From Candidatus Methanophagales archaeon (GTDB lineage: Archaea > Halobacteriota > Syntropharchaeia > Alkanophagales > Methanospirareceae): a stretch of 16,452 nt of DNA. Under the pieces are notes generated by a model. It did not search any database. It was not told where the DNA came from and saw nothing but the letters and a program-made list of their open reading frames with translations. Where the stretch lies: assembly GCA_021161765.1 (NCBI GenBank), contig JAGGZZ010000187.1, positions 1-16,452 on the forward strand, read 5' to 3'. Shown here one piece after another: positions 1 through 6,168 of the stretch. Both the position numbers and the translations under genes were made by a program. Position 1 is the first letter of the stretch, and the number at the start of each line of letters is the position of its first letter.

Positions 1-462
1 CGCCTTCCTCATTACCATCGCCCCTTCTCCATCTTTGTAATAAAGCGGGATAAAACCAATTTCAAAAAATCCCATACTTCTATACAATCTCTGTGCTATC
101 TGATTGCTTACCCGCACCTCCAGCACCACATACCCTATCTTTCTCCTCCTCAACGTACTAAAAGCGGCATTCAATAACGCCCGCCCCACTCCTCTTCCTC
201 GGTATCGCGAATCAACCGCAAGTGCAAATATCCGCCCTTCGCCTTCTGGCGTTAATACTACCACTTCGAAAGCAATTATCTCCCCCTCTTTCTCCGCAAC
301 CAGGAAACCTTCGGGCCATTCCGCGTATAAATCCAGATACATACCCGCATCGCCGTCTAGAGACGTTTGTTCCTCTATCTCTGCCACTCTCCTGATGTCG
401 GGCATTTCAAAATCCCTTATTGTTATCATGAACCCCTTTGTCGTGCGGACGCGGACCATCAT
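1..462 (-). CDS. rimI: RimI-type GNAT N-acetyltransferase (partial, 3' end beyond window)
   Basis: The minus strand is open from an ATG at 462 to the window edge (154 codons). The protein carries the GNAT acetyl-CoA pyrophosphate-loop motif RGRGVGRALL, preceded by the beta-4 segment RIFALAVDSRY and followed by VLEVRVSNQIAQRLYRSMGF, the usual order in the RimI/Ard1 group that acetylates protein N-termini. In that family acetyl-CoA is the donor and the target is an N-terminal alpha-amino group; the actual substrate cannot be read here. The first ATG overlaps the stop codon of the upstream chorismate mutase gene (ATGA, 462-459), indicating one transcript with translational coupling. An in-frame ATG at 429, starting MITIRDFEMPDIRRV, matches the usual RimI N-terminus better and has GGGG just before it, so the real start may be there. 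The C-terminal end is cut off by the window. Confidence 0.85.
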   Translation of the reverse strand, partial: MMVRVRTTKGFMITIRDFEMPDIRRVAEIEEQTSLDGDAGMYLDLYAEWPEGFLVAEKEGEIIAFEVVVLTPEGEGRIFALAVDSRYRGRGVGRALLNAAFSTLRRRKIGYVVLEVRVSNQIAQRLYRSMGFFEIGFIPLYYKDGEGAMVMRKA

Positions 463-767
463 GACGTTCCTTCTTCCTGTTCCTTTTCGACTGTATATTC
501 AATCAGAAGTGCTGCCACCTTCTGCATCATTTCCTCGCTCAACTCAAGCACCCCTTCGCTTCCTCTGCTCTTCCGTGCTCGTTCACGCCATTTCTCTATT
601 ACCTCTTCTTCTCTTTGCCTGTCCACAACGGGCTTATTCATCTGCATTTTCGCTTTCTTCGCCTGCTTTGCATATTGCATTCTGCGGATAAGTAAATCTG
701 CAATTGTATCATCTATTTCATCTATCCTTTTCCGTATCGCATCCAGATTCTTCTCTTCTGCCGTCAT
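459..767 (-). CDS. aroQ: Chorismate mutase, AroQ class
   Basis: 102-residue all-alpha protein typical of the monofunctional AroQ chorismate mutase domain (usual length about 90-100). It converts chorismate to prephenate, the branch point to phenylalanine and tyrosine, in the cytoplasm. Residues lining up with the E. coli P-protein active site are visible: Arg12 in IRKRIDEID, the Arg28/Arg29 pair in LLIRRM, Lys38 in AKKAK, and Asp49-Arg52-Glu53 in VVDRQREEE. Family knowledge says these bind the two carboxylates and the ether oxygen. There is no fused dehydrogenase, dehydratase or DAHP synthase domain. The gene is first in a minus-strand pair and overlaps the acetyltransferase start by four bases. 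The TATA-like box at 781-788 sits only about 18 bases ahead of the ATG, too close for an archaeal promoter of this gene, so its own promoter is not resolved. Confidence 0.9.
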   Translation of the reverse strand: MTAEEKNLDAIRKRIDEIDDTIADLLIRRMQYAKQAKKAKMQMNKPVVDRQREEEVIEKWRERARKSRGSEGVLELSEEMMQKVAALLIEYTVEKEQEEGTS

Positions 768-778
768 TTTACCATCTG

Positions 779-790
779 TATTTATAAAGG
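779..790 (+). promoter_or_regulatory. TATA box, probably for the MgtE-type transporter gene
   Basis: TTTATAAA at 781-788 is palindromic, so it could direct transcription either way. Toward the plus strand it would place a start near 811 and give mgtE a leader of roughly 180 bases. Toward the minus strand it is too close to the aroQ start codon at 767. Confidence 0.4.
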
Positions 791-992
791 AAAGGGGTAA
801 AATAACAAAAAAGTAACAAATTCAAGATGCCCATGCAAGGAAGAGATAACGAAAGCGAAGCTGAATCTGAACCCGACCCTCCGAATAGCTCTAATAACCC
901 GGGCTTGGGACGGATAAGCAGCATAGGTATGACCACGGGTAAATGCAAAGATAAAGGCAGCTTTTGGCGGAAGAAAAGGGGTAGAGGAACGT

Positions 993-2225
993 ATGAGGAT
1001 GAGACTGAGGATGCGAAAACGGCAAATCAAGCACTTTTTTCACGACTTCTCCGACCTGTTCCAACAGGCGCCCTTCTCACTCCTGTTTTGTTCTTTCACC
1101 GGTCTTCTGGCGGGCGTTGGGCTGGGTTTGATGACCGATATGCTGCAACTACTACCCGGTCTTATGATACTTATTCCGCCTGCAATTGACATGCGTGGTA
1201 ACGTTTACAGTGCGCTTGTCTCGCGATTAGGAACGTCCATGCATCTCGGTCTTTTCTCTCCTACGCTGAAAAAAGGGAATGTGTTGTACCAGAACATCTA
1301 TGCGTCTTTGCTGCTAACGATGATTCTTTCCGTTATTCTCGGCTTATTGGCGAAATTAATGGCAAATGCACTTGGGATGTCGAGTATTTCTGTTTATGGA
1401 TTCGTTCTCATTTCGGTAATCGGGGGTTTAATATCGGGAATAGCTCTGCTCGGTATTGCAATTGTCGTATCCATTATCGGCTACCGCAGAAGCTGGAATC
1501 TGGATAACATTTCATCGCCCATAATAACCTCTGCTGGCGACATGATAACCATACCCTCCCTGTTTCTGGCTGCTATTATGTTGCAAAAATCACCTGATAT
1601 ATTTGTAACGATACTTTCAACGTTATTCGTTTTTGTGGCGGTTTTATGCCTTGTAAAAGGTCTGAAATCCAACGACAGCGCCATAAGACGTATTCTCATA
1701 GAGAGCATCCCGATGCTTTTCCTCTGTGCTATTCTCGGCACGTTCGCCGGGATAACATTAGACATACAGTTAAAGAGTTTAATTGCCATTCCCGCTATTT
1801 TAGTCGTCATCCCTCCTTTTTTGGGTGAAAGCAATGCGTTAGGCGGTATATTAAGCGCCCGTCTTTCTTCCATGCTGCATATCGGCACAATAAAGCCACA
1901 ACATGTTCCTGGTAGGCTTGTATCCTCTAATTTCGCCGTGATATATCTCTTTTCCATCTTCGTATTTCTACTTGTCGGTGTATTGTCCTACTTCACGAGT
2001 ATCCTTATTGGCATATCCTGTCCGGGCATATTTGAAATGCTGTCTATCTCGCTTTTAGGCGGTGTTCTATGCACAACGTTTCTTAATTTCGCTTCTTATT
2101 ATATCGCAATTCTATCTTTTAGATTTGGACTGGACCCGGATAACGATACTATACCGCTAATAACCAGCTTAACAGACGTAGTAGGTGTATTGTGCCTCCT
2201 TTTTGCACTGTTTTTAATTCTGTAA
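993..2225 (+). CDS. MgtE/SLC41-type divalent cation transporter (membrane domain duplicated, no N or CBS domains)
   Basis: 410-residue integral membrane protein built from two copies of the MgtE transmembrane domain. Repeat 1 runs from about residue 28, with the signature PPAIDMRGN at 62-70 followed by SALVSRLGTSMHLG. Repeat 2 starts near residue 238, with IPPFLGESNALGGILSARLSSMLHIG split across a helix break. About ten hydrophobic helices can be counted. Bacterial MgtE has a soluble N domain and CBS pair before a single membrane domain and works as a dimer; here both soluble domains are absent and the membrane part is tandem, as in eukaryotic SLC41 proteins, so one chain could form the complete pore. 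Mg2+ is the likely substrate, by family. The frame is closed by a stop shortly upstream, and GAGG precedes the ATG at 993. An ORF from 827 in another frame is low-complexity and not counted. Confidence 0.85.
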   Translation: MRMRLRMRKRQIKHFFHDFSDLFQQAPFSLLFCSFTGLLAGVGLGLMTDMLQLLPGLMILIPPAIDMRGNVYSALVSRLGTSMHLGLFSPTLKKGNVLYQNIYASLLLTMILSVILGLLAKLMANALGMSSISVYGFVLISVIGGLISGIALLGIAIVVSIIGYRRSWNLDNISSPIITSAGDMITIPSLFLAAIMLQKSPDIFVTILSTLFVFVAVLCLVKGLKSNDSAIRRILIESIPMLFLCAILGTFAGITLDIQLKSLIAIPAILVVIPPFLGESNALGGILSARLSSMLHIGTIKPQHVPGRLVSSNFAVIYLFSIFVFLLVGVLSYFTSILIGISCPGIFEMLSISLLGGVLCTTFLNFASYYIAILSFRFGLDPDNDTIPLITSLTDVVGVLCLLFALFLIL

Positions 2226-2339
2226 ACACACTTTTTCTTTTTAGAAAAAAGAAAACCTGTGCTAAAAGAAAAAAAAGACTTGTTTCTTGGGGCTTTAGTA
2301 AATCAACCTCTTTTAATCCTTGTTTTAATCGCTCTTTTG

Positions 2340-2630
2340 ATGAATGCGGAAAAATTAGCCGATGACATCTTTTTCCTGGTGCACCATCATGAAACGGGAG
2401 GCACGAAAGGCGTTGATATTTTAAGAGATGCCGACAGCATCTCACTTTTCCATGTAAATCTGCCCTATTACTTTCTCCGAAATAGTGTGGAAGAGACAAA
2501 AAAGCGGTGCTTGTGGGGGTACAGGAAGTTACCTGATAGCCTGATAAAGGTTGTGGCTGAGTTCGATTACCAAAATAAAGAACTTGAGTTACTGGTAAGG
2601 ACTTGTATCCATAGATTCACCCTACACTAA
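2340..2630 (+). pseudogene. C-terminal fragment of an HD-superfamily-like hydrolase
   Basis: About 96 codons from the ATG at 2340 encode the back half of what looks like an HD-domain protein: FFLVHHHETGG, then VDILRDADSISLFHVNLPYYF, then an amphipathic tail. In HD hydrolases of this type the HH pair and the final Asp of the DADS motif are metal ligands, but the first His and the HD doublet that should lie about 60-100 residues earlier are missing. The frame extends upstream to a GTG at 2259, but that stretch (LVNQPLLILVLIALL) is hydrophobic and unlike the family. The fragment follows the transporter gene by about 110 bases and is bordered by other decayed sequence. It may be a truncated relic rather than an expressed protein. 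The family assignment rests on motif recall and is moderate. Confidence 0.4.
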
Positions 2631-2856
2631 CAGCAATTTTGTTCTTTTCCAAGATGGACTTTAAGAGTTCACTAATATTACGATTTGCCCTCTTTCTGAT
2701 TCTATCTTTGTTTCTTCTTTTCTCATATCCGTTCGCACAGTTTCTATAAAACAAGTAAATTCCCGTTGGTGCATGATATACGATCCATTCATCCACGTTT
2801 GTGTTACCGGTCATGCGCATCCATTTTCGTCTCTGTTCTTTAATTAAGCCCTCCAT
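2617..2856 (-). CDS. Small hypothetical protein
   Basis: A 79-residue ORF that I do not recognise. It is rich in Arg and Lys (YEKRRNKDRIRKRANRN near the middle), with an amphipathic C-terminal helix NISELLKSILEKNKI. Its 3' end overlaps the HD fragment on the other strand by 14 bases, and its 5' end abuts the integrase remnant at 2881. No ribosome binding site or convincing TATA box precedes the ATG at 2856. It may be a chance frame in a degraded intergenic patch. Confidence 0.25.
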   Translation of the reverse strand: MEGLIKEQRRKWMRMTGNTNVDEWIVYHAPTGIYLFYRNCANGYEKRRNKDRIRKRANRNISELLKSILEKNKIAVSVG

Positions 2857-2880
2857 GTCATTGTTTGTCTTCGTTTCTCA

Positions 2881-3006
2881 GACGCCTTAGAGAACATCGC
2901 CCATTTCATAGAGGACATATACAACAGGAAGAGGTTGCATTCATCCCTGGGGTACCACTCACCTATTGACTTCGAAAAGGAGGTAACTTTAAATAGTGTT
3001 GCTTAA
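2881..3006 (+). pseudogene. 3' remnant of an IS3-type (rve) integrase/transposase
   Basis: The plus strand reads DALENIAHFIEDIYNRKRL, then HSSLGYHSPIDFEKEV and a short tail to a TAA at 3004-3006. This is the hallmark C-terminus of IS3-group OrfB and related DDE integrases (…YN..R.HSSLGY.SP..FE…). Only about 41 codons survive; the DDE catalytic core and any start codon are absent upstream, where the sequence belongs to other small frames. It is therefore a decayed insertion sequence end. It lies directly against the 3' end of the minus-strand ORF at 3007-3300, suggesting that insertion may have reshaped that gene's tail. Confidence 0.75.
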
Positions 3007-3300
3007 CTATATGTATACTAACAAAGGTGCACCCCAGTCTTTAAAGCGATCACAGAATTTACCGGCAAGACAACTCTTTCCCATATCTTTTCTCAAGCAC
3101 CTCAGTCCCTGCTGGATTTGCCTCCTCCTGCCTATGAACCCCTTTTCGAGCACTTTCACCCGACTGTTCTCTAAAAACGCATACTGAAGCTCTCTCAACT
3201 TTGGTCTTTTTCGAAGGAGTTTGCATAATTCAGGACTCGGGTAAACAGAGAGAGGCAAGTACTGCTTCATTTCTTTAAGTAACTCTTTTGTTCTTTCCAT
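3007..3300 (-). CDS. Hypothetical basic protein, possibly truncated
   Basis: 97-residue ORF of unknown family, rich in Lys, Arg and Leu, for example LPLSVYPSPELCKLLRKRP followed by KLRELQYAFLENSRVKVLE. It has four cysteines, all in the C-terminal half or the helix before it, and no recognisable metal motif. Its ATG at 3300 faces away from threonine synthase; the shared 50-base gap holds TTATAA at 3333-3338, about 35 bases ahead of this start, an acceptable archaeal promoter distance. The stop abuts the integrase remnant ending at 3006, so the last residues may be insertion-derived. Existence as a gene is plausible from the promoter and length, but function is unknown. Confidence 0.4.
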   Translation of the reverse strand: MERTKELLKEMKQYLPLSVYPSPELCKLLRKRPKLRELQYAFLENSRVKVLEKGFIGRRRQIQQGLRCLRKDMGKSCLAGKFCDRFKDWGAPLLVYI

Positions 3301-3318
3301 TGTGTATTATTTGATTAT

Positions 3319-3340
3319 AGTATAAATGCAATTATAAATA
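3319..3340. promoter_or_regulatory. Bidirectional TATA region between the 3300 ORF and thrC
   Basis: TAGTATAAATGC (3319-3330) is centred about 28 bases before the thrC ATG at 3352, the spacing of a nearly leaderless archaeal transcript. A second box, TTATAA at 3333-3338, is correctly spaced for the minus-strand ORF starting at 3300. Confidence 0.5.
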
Positions 3341-3351
3341 GGGTGTTTTAC

Positions 3352-4578
3352 ATGACCAAAGAATACAAAGTGGAATGCATAAAGTGCGGCGCACGGTTCT
3401 CTAAGGAGGACGTGGTATACACATGCAGGAAATGCGGCGGTTTGCTGGATATAAAATACGATTATTCGAAAATAGACGCAGATAGAATCGTAAAGGCGCG
3501 AGGGGAAGGCGTGTGGAAATACCGTGTTTTACTGCCCTTCGCGGAAGAAACAAAACCTGTAACGATAAACGAAGGCAACACGCCTTTGTACAGATGCGAT
3601 AGACTCGCGAAATCCAGCGGTGTTGATGACCTGTGGGTGAAACACGAAGGACTGAACCCTTCCGGGTCGTTTAAAGACCGTGGGATGACCGTTGGCGTAA
3701 CGAAAGCGATGGAATTAGGTGTAAAAGGCGTAGCATGTGCTTCTACGGGCAATACTTCCGCATCGCTCGCGATTTTTGCTGCAAAAGCAGGTTTTCCTTG
3801 TTACGTTATGCTGCCAAAGGGAAAAGTAGCATTAGGGAAAGTAGCACAGGCGATGATGCACGGTGCAAAAATATTCTCGCTACGAGGTAATTTTGACGAT
3901 GCGTTGAGGATAGTGCGAGTGATATGCGAGGAAGAGGAACTGTATTTATTGAATTCCGTGAATCCATACCGGTTGGAAGGTCAGAAGACAATCGCGTTTG
4001 AGGTTGCGGAAAAGCTCGGTTGGAAAGCCCCGGACCGCGTGATTCTGCCGGTGGGAAATGCAGGGAACATAAGTGCGATTTTTAAAGGGTTTTCAGAGTT
4101 GAAGACGCTGGGTCTTACTGACTCAGTGCCGAAGATGACGGGCATTCAGGCAGCGGGTGCGAGACCAATCGTGAGTGCATTTGAGGACGGTAAAGCGGAG
4201 ATAACACCCGAAGACAAACCAGAAACCATTGCATCTGCGATAAGAATCGGCAATCCCGTGAACGCAGCAAAGGCATTGCATGCCATTAGAACTTCGGGTG
4301 GCGTTGCGGAAGCGGTAACAGACGACGAGATAACGGAATCGCAGCTCGAATTGGCAAGGTTGGAAGGCATAGGCGTAGAACCTGCGAGCGCGGCTTCTAT
4401 TGCCGGGCTGAAGAAATTAGTCGCGCTGGGCGAAATAGACCGAGATGAGAAGATTGTATGCATCACCACCGGGCATTTATTGAAGGACCCGGAACGCGTG
4501 ATAAAAATATGCGAAGCGCCGAAAGAGGTAGATGTAGACGTAGATGTAGTGAGGAAGATGATGAAAGGACTACTATAA
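3352..4578 (+). CDS. thrC: Threonine synthase
   Basis: PLP-dependent enzyme that converts O-phospho-L-homoserine to L-threonine, the last step of threonine synthesis. From the ATG at 3352 the protein has 408 residues. An N-terminal zinc-ribbon-like segment has four cysteines (C9, C12, C25, C28 in CIKCG…CRKCGG), common in archaeal ThrC. The PLP lysine is Lys108 in NPSGSFKDRG; STGNTSAS is the phosphate-binding loop, and the glycine-rich LPVGNAGNISA matches the cofactor phosphate pocket. Length and domain order are normal. A GTG at 3343 would add three residues, but the ATG has GGGTG seven bases before it and better promoter spacing, so it is preferred. The gene appears monocistronic and is followed within 15 bases by a hairpin-bearing repeat that may end the transcript. 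Confidence 0.93.
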   Translation: MTKEYKVECIKCGARFSKEDVVYTCRKCGGLLDIKYDYSKIDADRIVKARGEGVWKYRVLLPFAEETKPVTINEGNTPLYRCDRLAKSSGVDDLWVKHEGLNPSGSFKDRGMTVGVTKAMELGVKGVACASTGNTSASLAIFAAKAGFPCYVMLPKGKVALGKVAQAMMHGAKIFSLRGNFDDALRIVRVICEEEELYLLNSVNPYRLEGQKTIAFEVAEKLGWKAPDRVILPVGNAGNISAIFKGFSELKTLGLTDSVPKMTGIQAAGARPIVSAFEDGKAEITPEDKPETIASAIRIGNPVNAAKALHAIRTSGGVAEAVTDDEITESQLELARLEGIGVEPASAASIAGLKKLVALGEIDRDEKIVCITTGHLLKDPERVIKICEAPKEVDVDVDVVRKMMKGLL

Positions 4579-4592
4579 TAGCGAGAAAAAAT

Positions 4593-4744
4593 AAATTATA
4601 GACACAGATTAACGCTTGTGGGCTCTGCCCACATCCCCGCAAGCCCTGAAAGGGCTTAATTAACACAGATAAACAATAAAACCAACAATGTAGACTTAAA
4701 TAACTCCGTGTAAATCTCTGTAAATCCGTGTCTTAAATAGAAGG
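4593..4744 (+). repeat. Hairpin-bearing dispersed repeat, copy A (after thrC)
   Basis: The first 78 bases (4593-4670) match the reverse complement of 12377-12454 with four mismatches. The right end (4722-4744) matches the reverse complement of 12262-12284 with two. The unit starts with GACACAGATTAA (4601-4612) and ends with AAATCCGTGTCTT (4722-4734), so the ends form imperfect terminal inverted repeats around GACAC[A/G]GATT. Inside are two perfect stem-loops: GTGGGC-TCT-GCCCAC (4618-4632) and AAGCCCT-GAA-AGGGCTT (4641-4657). The middle, 4671-4705, differs from the other copy. It contains no coding potential. It may be a MITE-like element, or a 3'-UTR/terminator cassette. Confidence 0.8.
4732..4740 (+). 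promoter_or_regulatory. TATA-like box inside the repeat end, upstream of yggU
   Basis: CTTAAATAG at the right end of the repeat lies about 45 bases before the yggU ATG, so the element may supply this gene's promoter. The same sequence is kept at the corresponding end of the second copy. Confidence 0.3.
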
Positions 4745-4781
4745 TAGTTATAGTTTAGATACAACTACAAGATCTTGAACT

Positions 4782-5012
4782 ATGTCGGTAAAAACACAGG
4801 TTAAAGTTAAAGTTGTGCCCAACTCGAAAAAGGCAAAGGTGGAACAAACGGAAGGAGGCGTTTTAAGGGTAAACGTTGATGCACCTGCGAAGGAAGGGAA
4901 AGCAAATAAAAGGCTTGTTGAAATACTGGCGAAATACTTCTCAAAGCCGAAATCATCAATCAGGATTGTTAAAGGTTGGACTTCTAAAAATAAGGTGGTA
5001 GAGGTTGATTAA
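4782..5012 (+). CDS. yggU: YggU/DUF167 (UPF0235) family protein
   Basis: 76-residue small alpha/beta protein that fits the DUF167 family over its full length. Diagnostic segments are KVKVVPNSKKAKV at the start, the central LRVNVDAPAKEGKANKRLVE and the end SSIRIVKGWTSKNKVVEV. The family is widespread in bacteria and archaea, and its molecular role is not established; nucleic-acid binding has been suggested from structures. The gene begins about 38 bases after the dispersed repeat. It converges on the radical SAM gene with a four-base overlap of the two stop regions (5009-5012), so there is no space for a terminator between them. Confidence 0.88.
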   Translation: MSVKTQVKVKVVPNSKKAKVEQTEGGVLRVNVDAPAKEGKANKRLVEILAKYFSKPKSSIRIVKGWTSKNKVVEVD

Positions 5013-6109
5013 TCCAATTCATCCAGCCATCCGGCAGTCGTATTCAGCTTTTTCTTAAACAATTTCCCGATATTATCGTAGTCTTTTGCCTGATGATATT
5101 TGAAATAGATGTAATCATCCATAATCCCTACAATCTCTATCTTGCCGCTCAGATGCGACATGATGTACTTGAACCGTTTACTATGCCCATTAAGCAGCTT
5201 CTTGGCGTCTTCCACGATTTCATAGCCTTTATACAGCGGAACCTGAAACTGGCTCTTCACTCGTTTTACCGGTCGGCACTGGAAGACGTAATAGGGATTG
5301 ACACCGATACCGACCAGTTTATTCTGTAGTTCAGCCAGCGTTTTCGGATTATCATTCACGCCTTGCAGTAAAACGGTTTGATTATTCACTATCACGTCAG
5401 AACAAATGAGGGACTCAACCGCTGCCACAGATTCCTGGGTGATTTCGCGTGGGTGGTTAAATTGAGTTACCACATATACCCTTTTACGGTTCGCTGTGGT
5501 ATTCGCTAATAAAGTCAATAGCTCTTCGTCTTCCAGGATTCTATTCGGGAACGTCACGGGAACTCGGGTTCCGAGTCGTATGAAGTCCAAATGTGAAAAA
5601 CCCGATAGCTTATCCAGGAATTGCCTGATTACCTTTGTGGACAATACAAACGGGTCACCACCGGTTATAAGCACATTATTAATCTCTTTATGATTGCCGA
5701 TATATTTTACTGCATCGTTAAATCTACGCGCTATCTCGGCGGTAGGAAGCCCTATCAGCCTTTTTCGGAAACAGTGCCTGCAATACATAGCACACCTATT
5801 CGTTGCTAATATCAAAGCAGTTTGCCGATACTTGTGCTGCAGACCGGGCATCTTTGTGTTTTCACGTTCGCCACTCGTGTCATAGCTGCCTATCGCATTA
5901 AACTCTTCTTTTGAAGGAACCGCCATCTTTCTAATGGGGTCATCGGGATTATTTACATCAATCAGGGACATGTAGTAGAGGGTAATGCTCATAGGATGTA
6001 TTCGCATAATTTCACGTAATTGCCCCTCCTCTTCGGGACTCAAATCCACGTGTTTCTTTAACTGCGCGGTGGTGCAAATATTCCCTCTGAGTTCTTCTTG
6101 CCAGGTCAT
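5009..6109 (-). CDS. KamA-family radical SAM aminomutase (substrate uncertain)
   Basis: 366-residue member of the lysine 2,3-aminomutase family. The N-terminus TWQEELRGNICTT fits the family start. The radical SAM cluster motif is C106-x3-C110-x2-C113 (CAMYCRHC), followed by FRKR, whose Arg115 matches the substrate-carboxylate Arg134 of Clostridium KamA. ITGGDPF (148-154) is the SAM-binding motif. The best candidate for the PLP lysine is Lys323 in SHLSGKIEIVG. Two aspartates that bind the lysine side-chain amine in Clostridium (Asp293, Asp330) are not kept: the first is Arg279 in FQCRPVK, and the second region reads IMSHLSGK instead of DAPGGGGK. The chain is about 50 residues shorter than KamA and lacks its C-terminal zinc cysteines. 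No ablB acetyltransferase lies nearby. I call it KamA family, not proven AblA. Confidence 0.82.
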   Translation of the reverse strand: MTWQEELRGNICTTAQLKKHVDLSPEEEGQLREIMRIHPMSITLYYMSLIDVNNPDDPIRKMAVPSKEEFNAIGSYDTSGERENTKMPGLQHKYRQTALILATNRCAMYCRHCFRKRLIGLPTAEIARRFNDAVKYIGNHKEINNVLITGGDPFVLSTKVIRQFLDKLSGFSHLDFIRLGTRVPVTFPNRILEDEELLTLLANTTANRKRVYVVTQFNHPREITQESVAAVESLICSDVIVNNQTVLLQGVNDNPKTLAELQNKLVGIGVNPYYVFQCRPVKRVKSQFQVPLYKGYEIVEDAKKLLNGHSKRFKYIMSHLSGKIEIVGIMDDYIYFKYHQAKDYDNIGKLFKKKLNTTAGWLDELD

Positions 6110-6136
6110 AGATTATAACGCCTCATTTAATTAATA

Positions 6137-6146
6137 CATTATAAAC
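6137..6146. promoter_or_regulatory. Palindromic TATA box shared by the KamA-family gene and nnr
   Basis: TTATAA at 6139-6144 is centred about 33 bases before the minus-strand ATG at 6109 and about 27 bases before the plus-strand ATG at 6169. One box could serve both genes, giving leaderless or nearly leaderless transcripts. Confidence 0.45.
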
Positions 6147-6168
6147 CGCTTGTATAATAAAAAGGACA

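Noticed and set aside
827..1189. 120-codon plus-strand ORF overlapping the transporter start
   Set aside because: Low-complexity charged sequence in a different frame; its second half is a shadow of the transporter gene.
2653..2751. 32-codon hydrophobic plus-strand ORF resembling an archaeosortase or signal-peptide start
   Set aside because: No ribosome binding site, stops early, and no continuation in any frame.
4593..4744. CRISPR array
   Set aside because: No regularly spaced direct repeats with unique spacers; only inverted copies and stem-loops.
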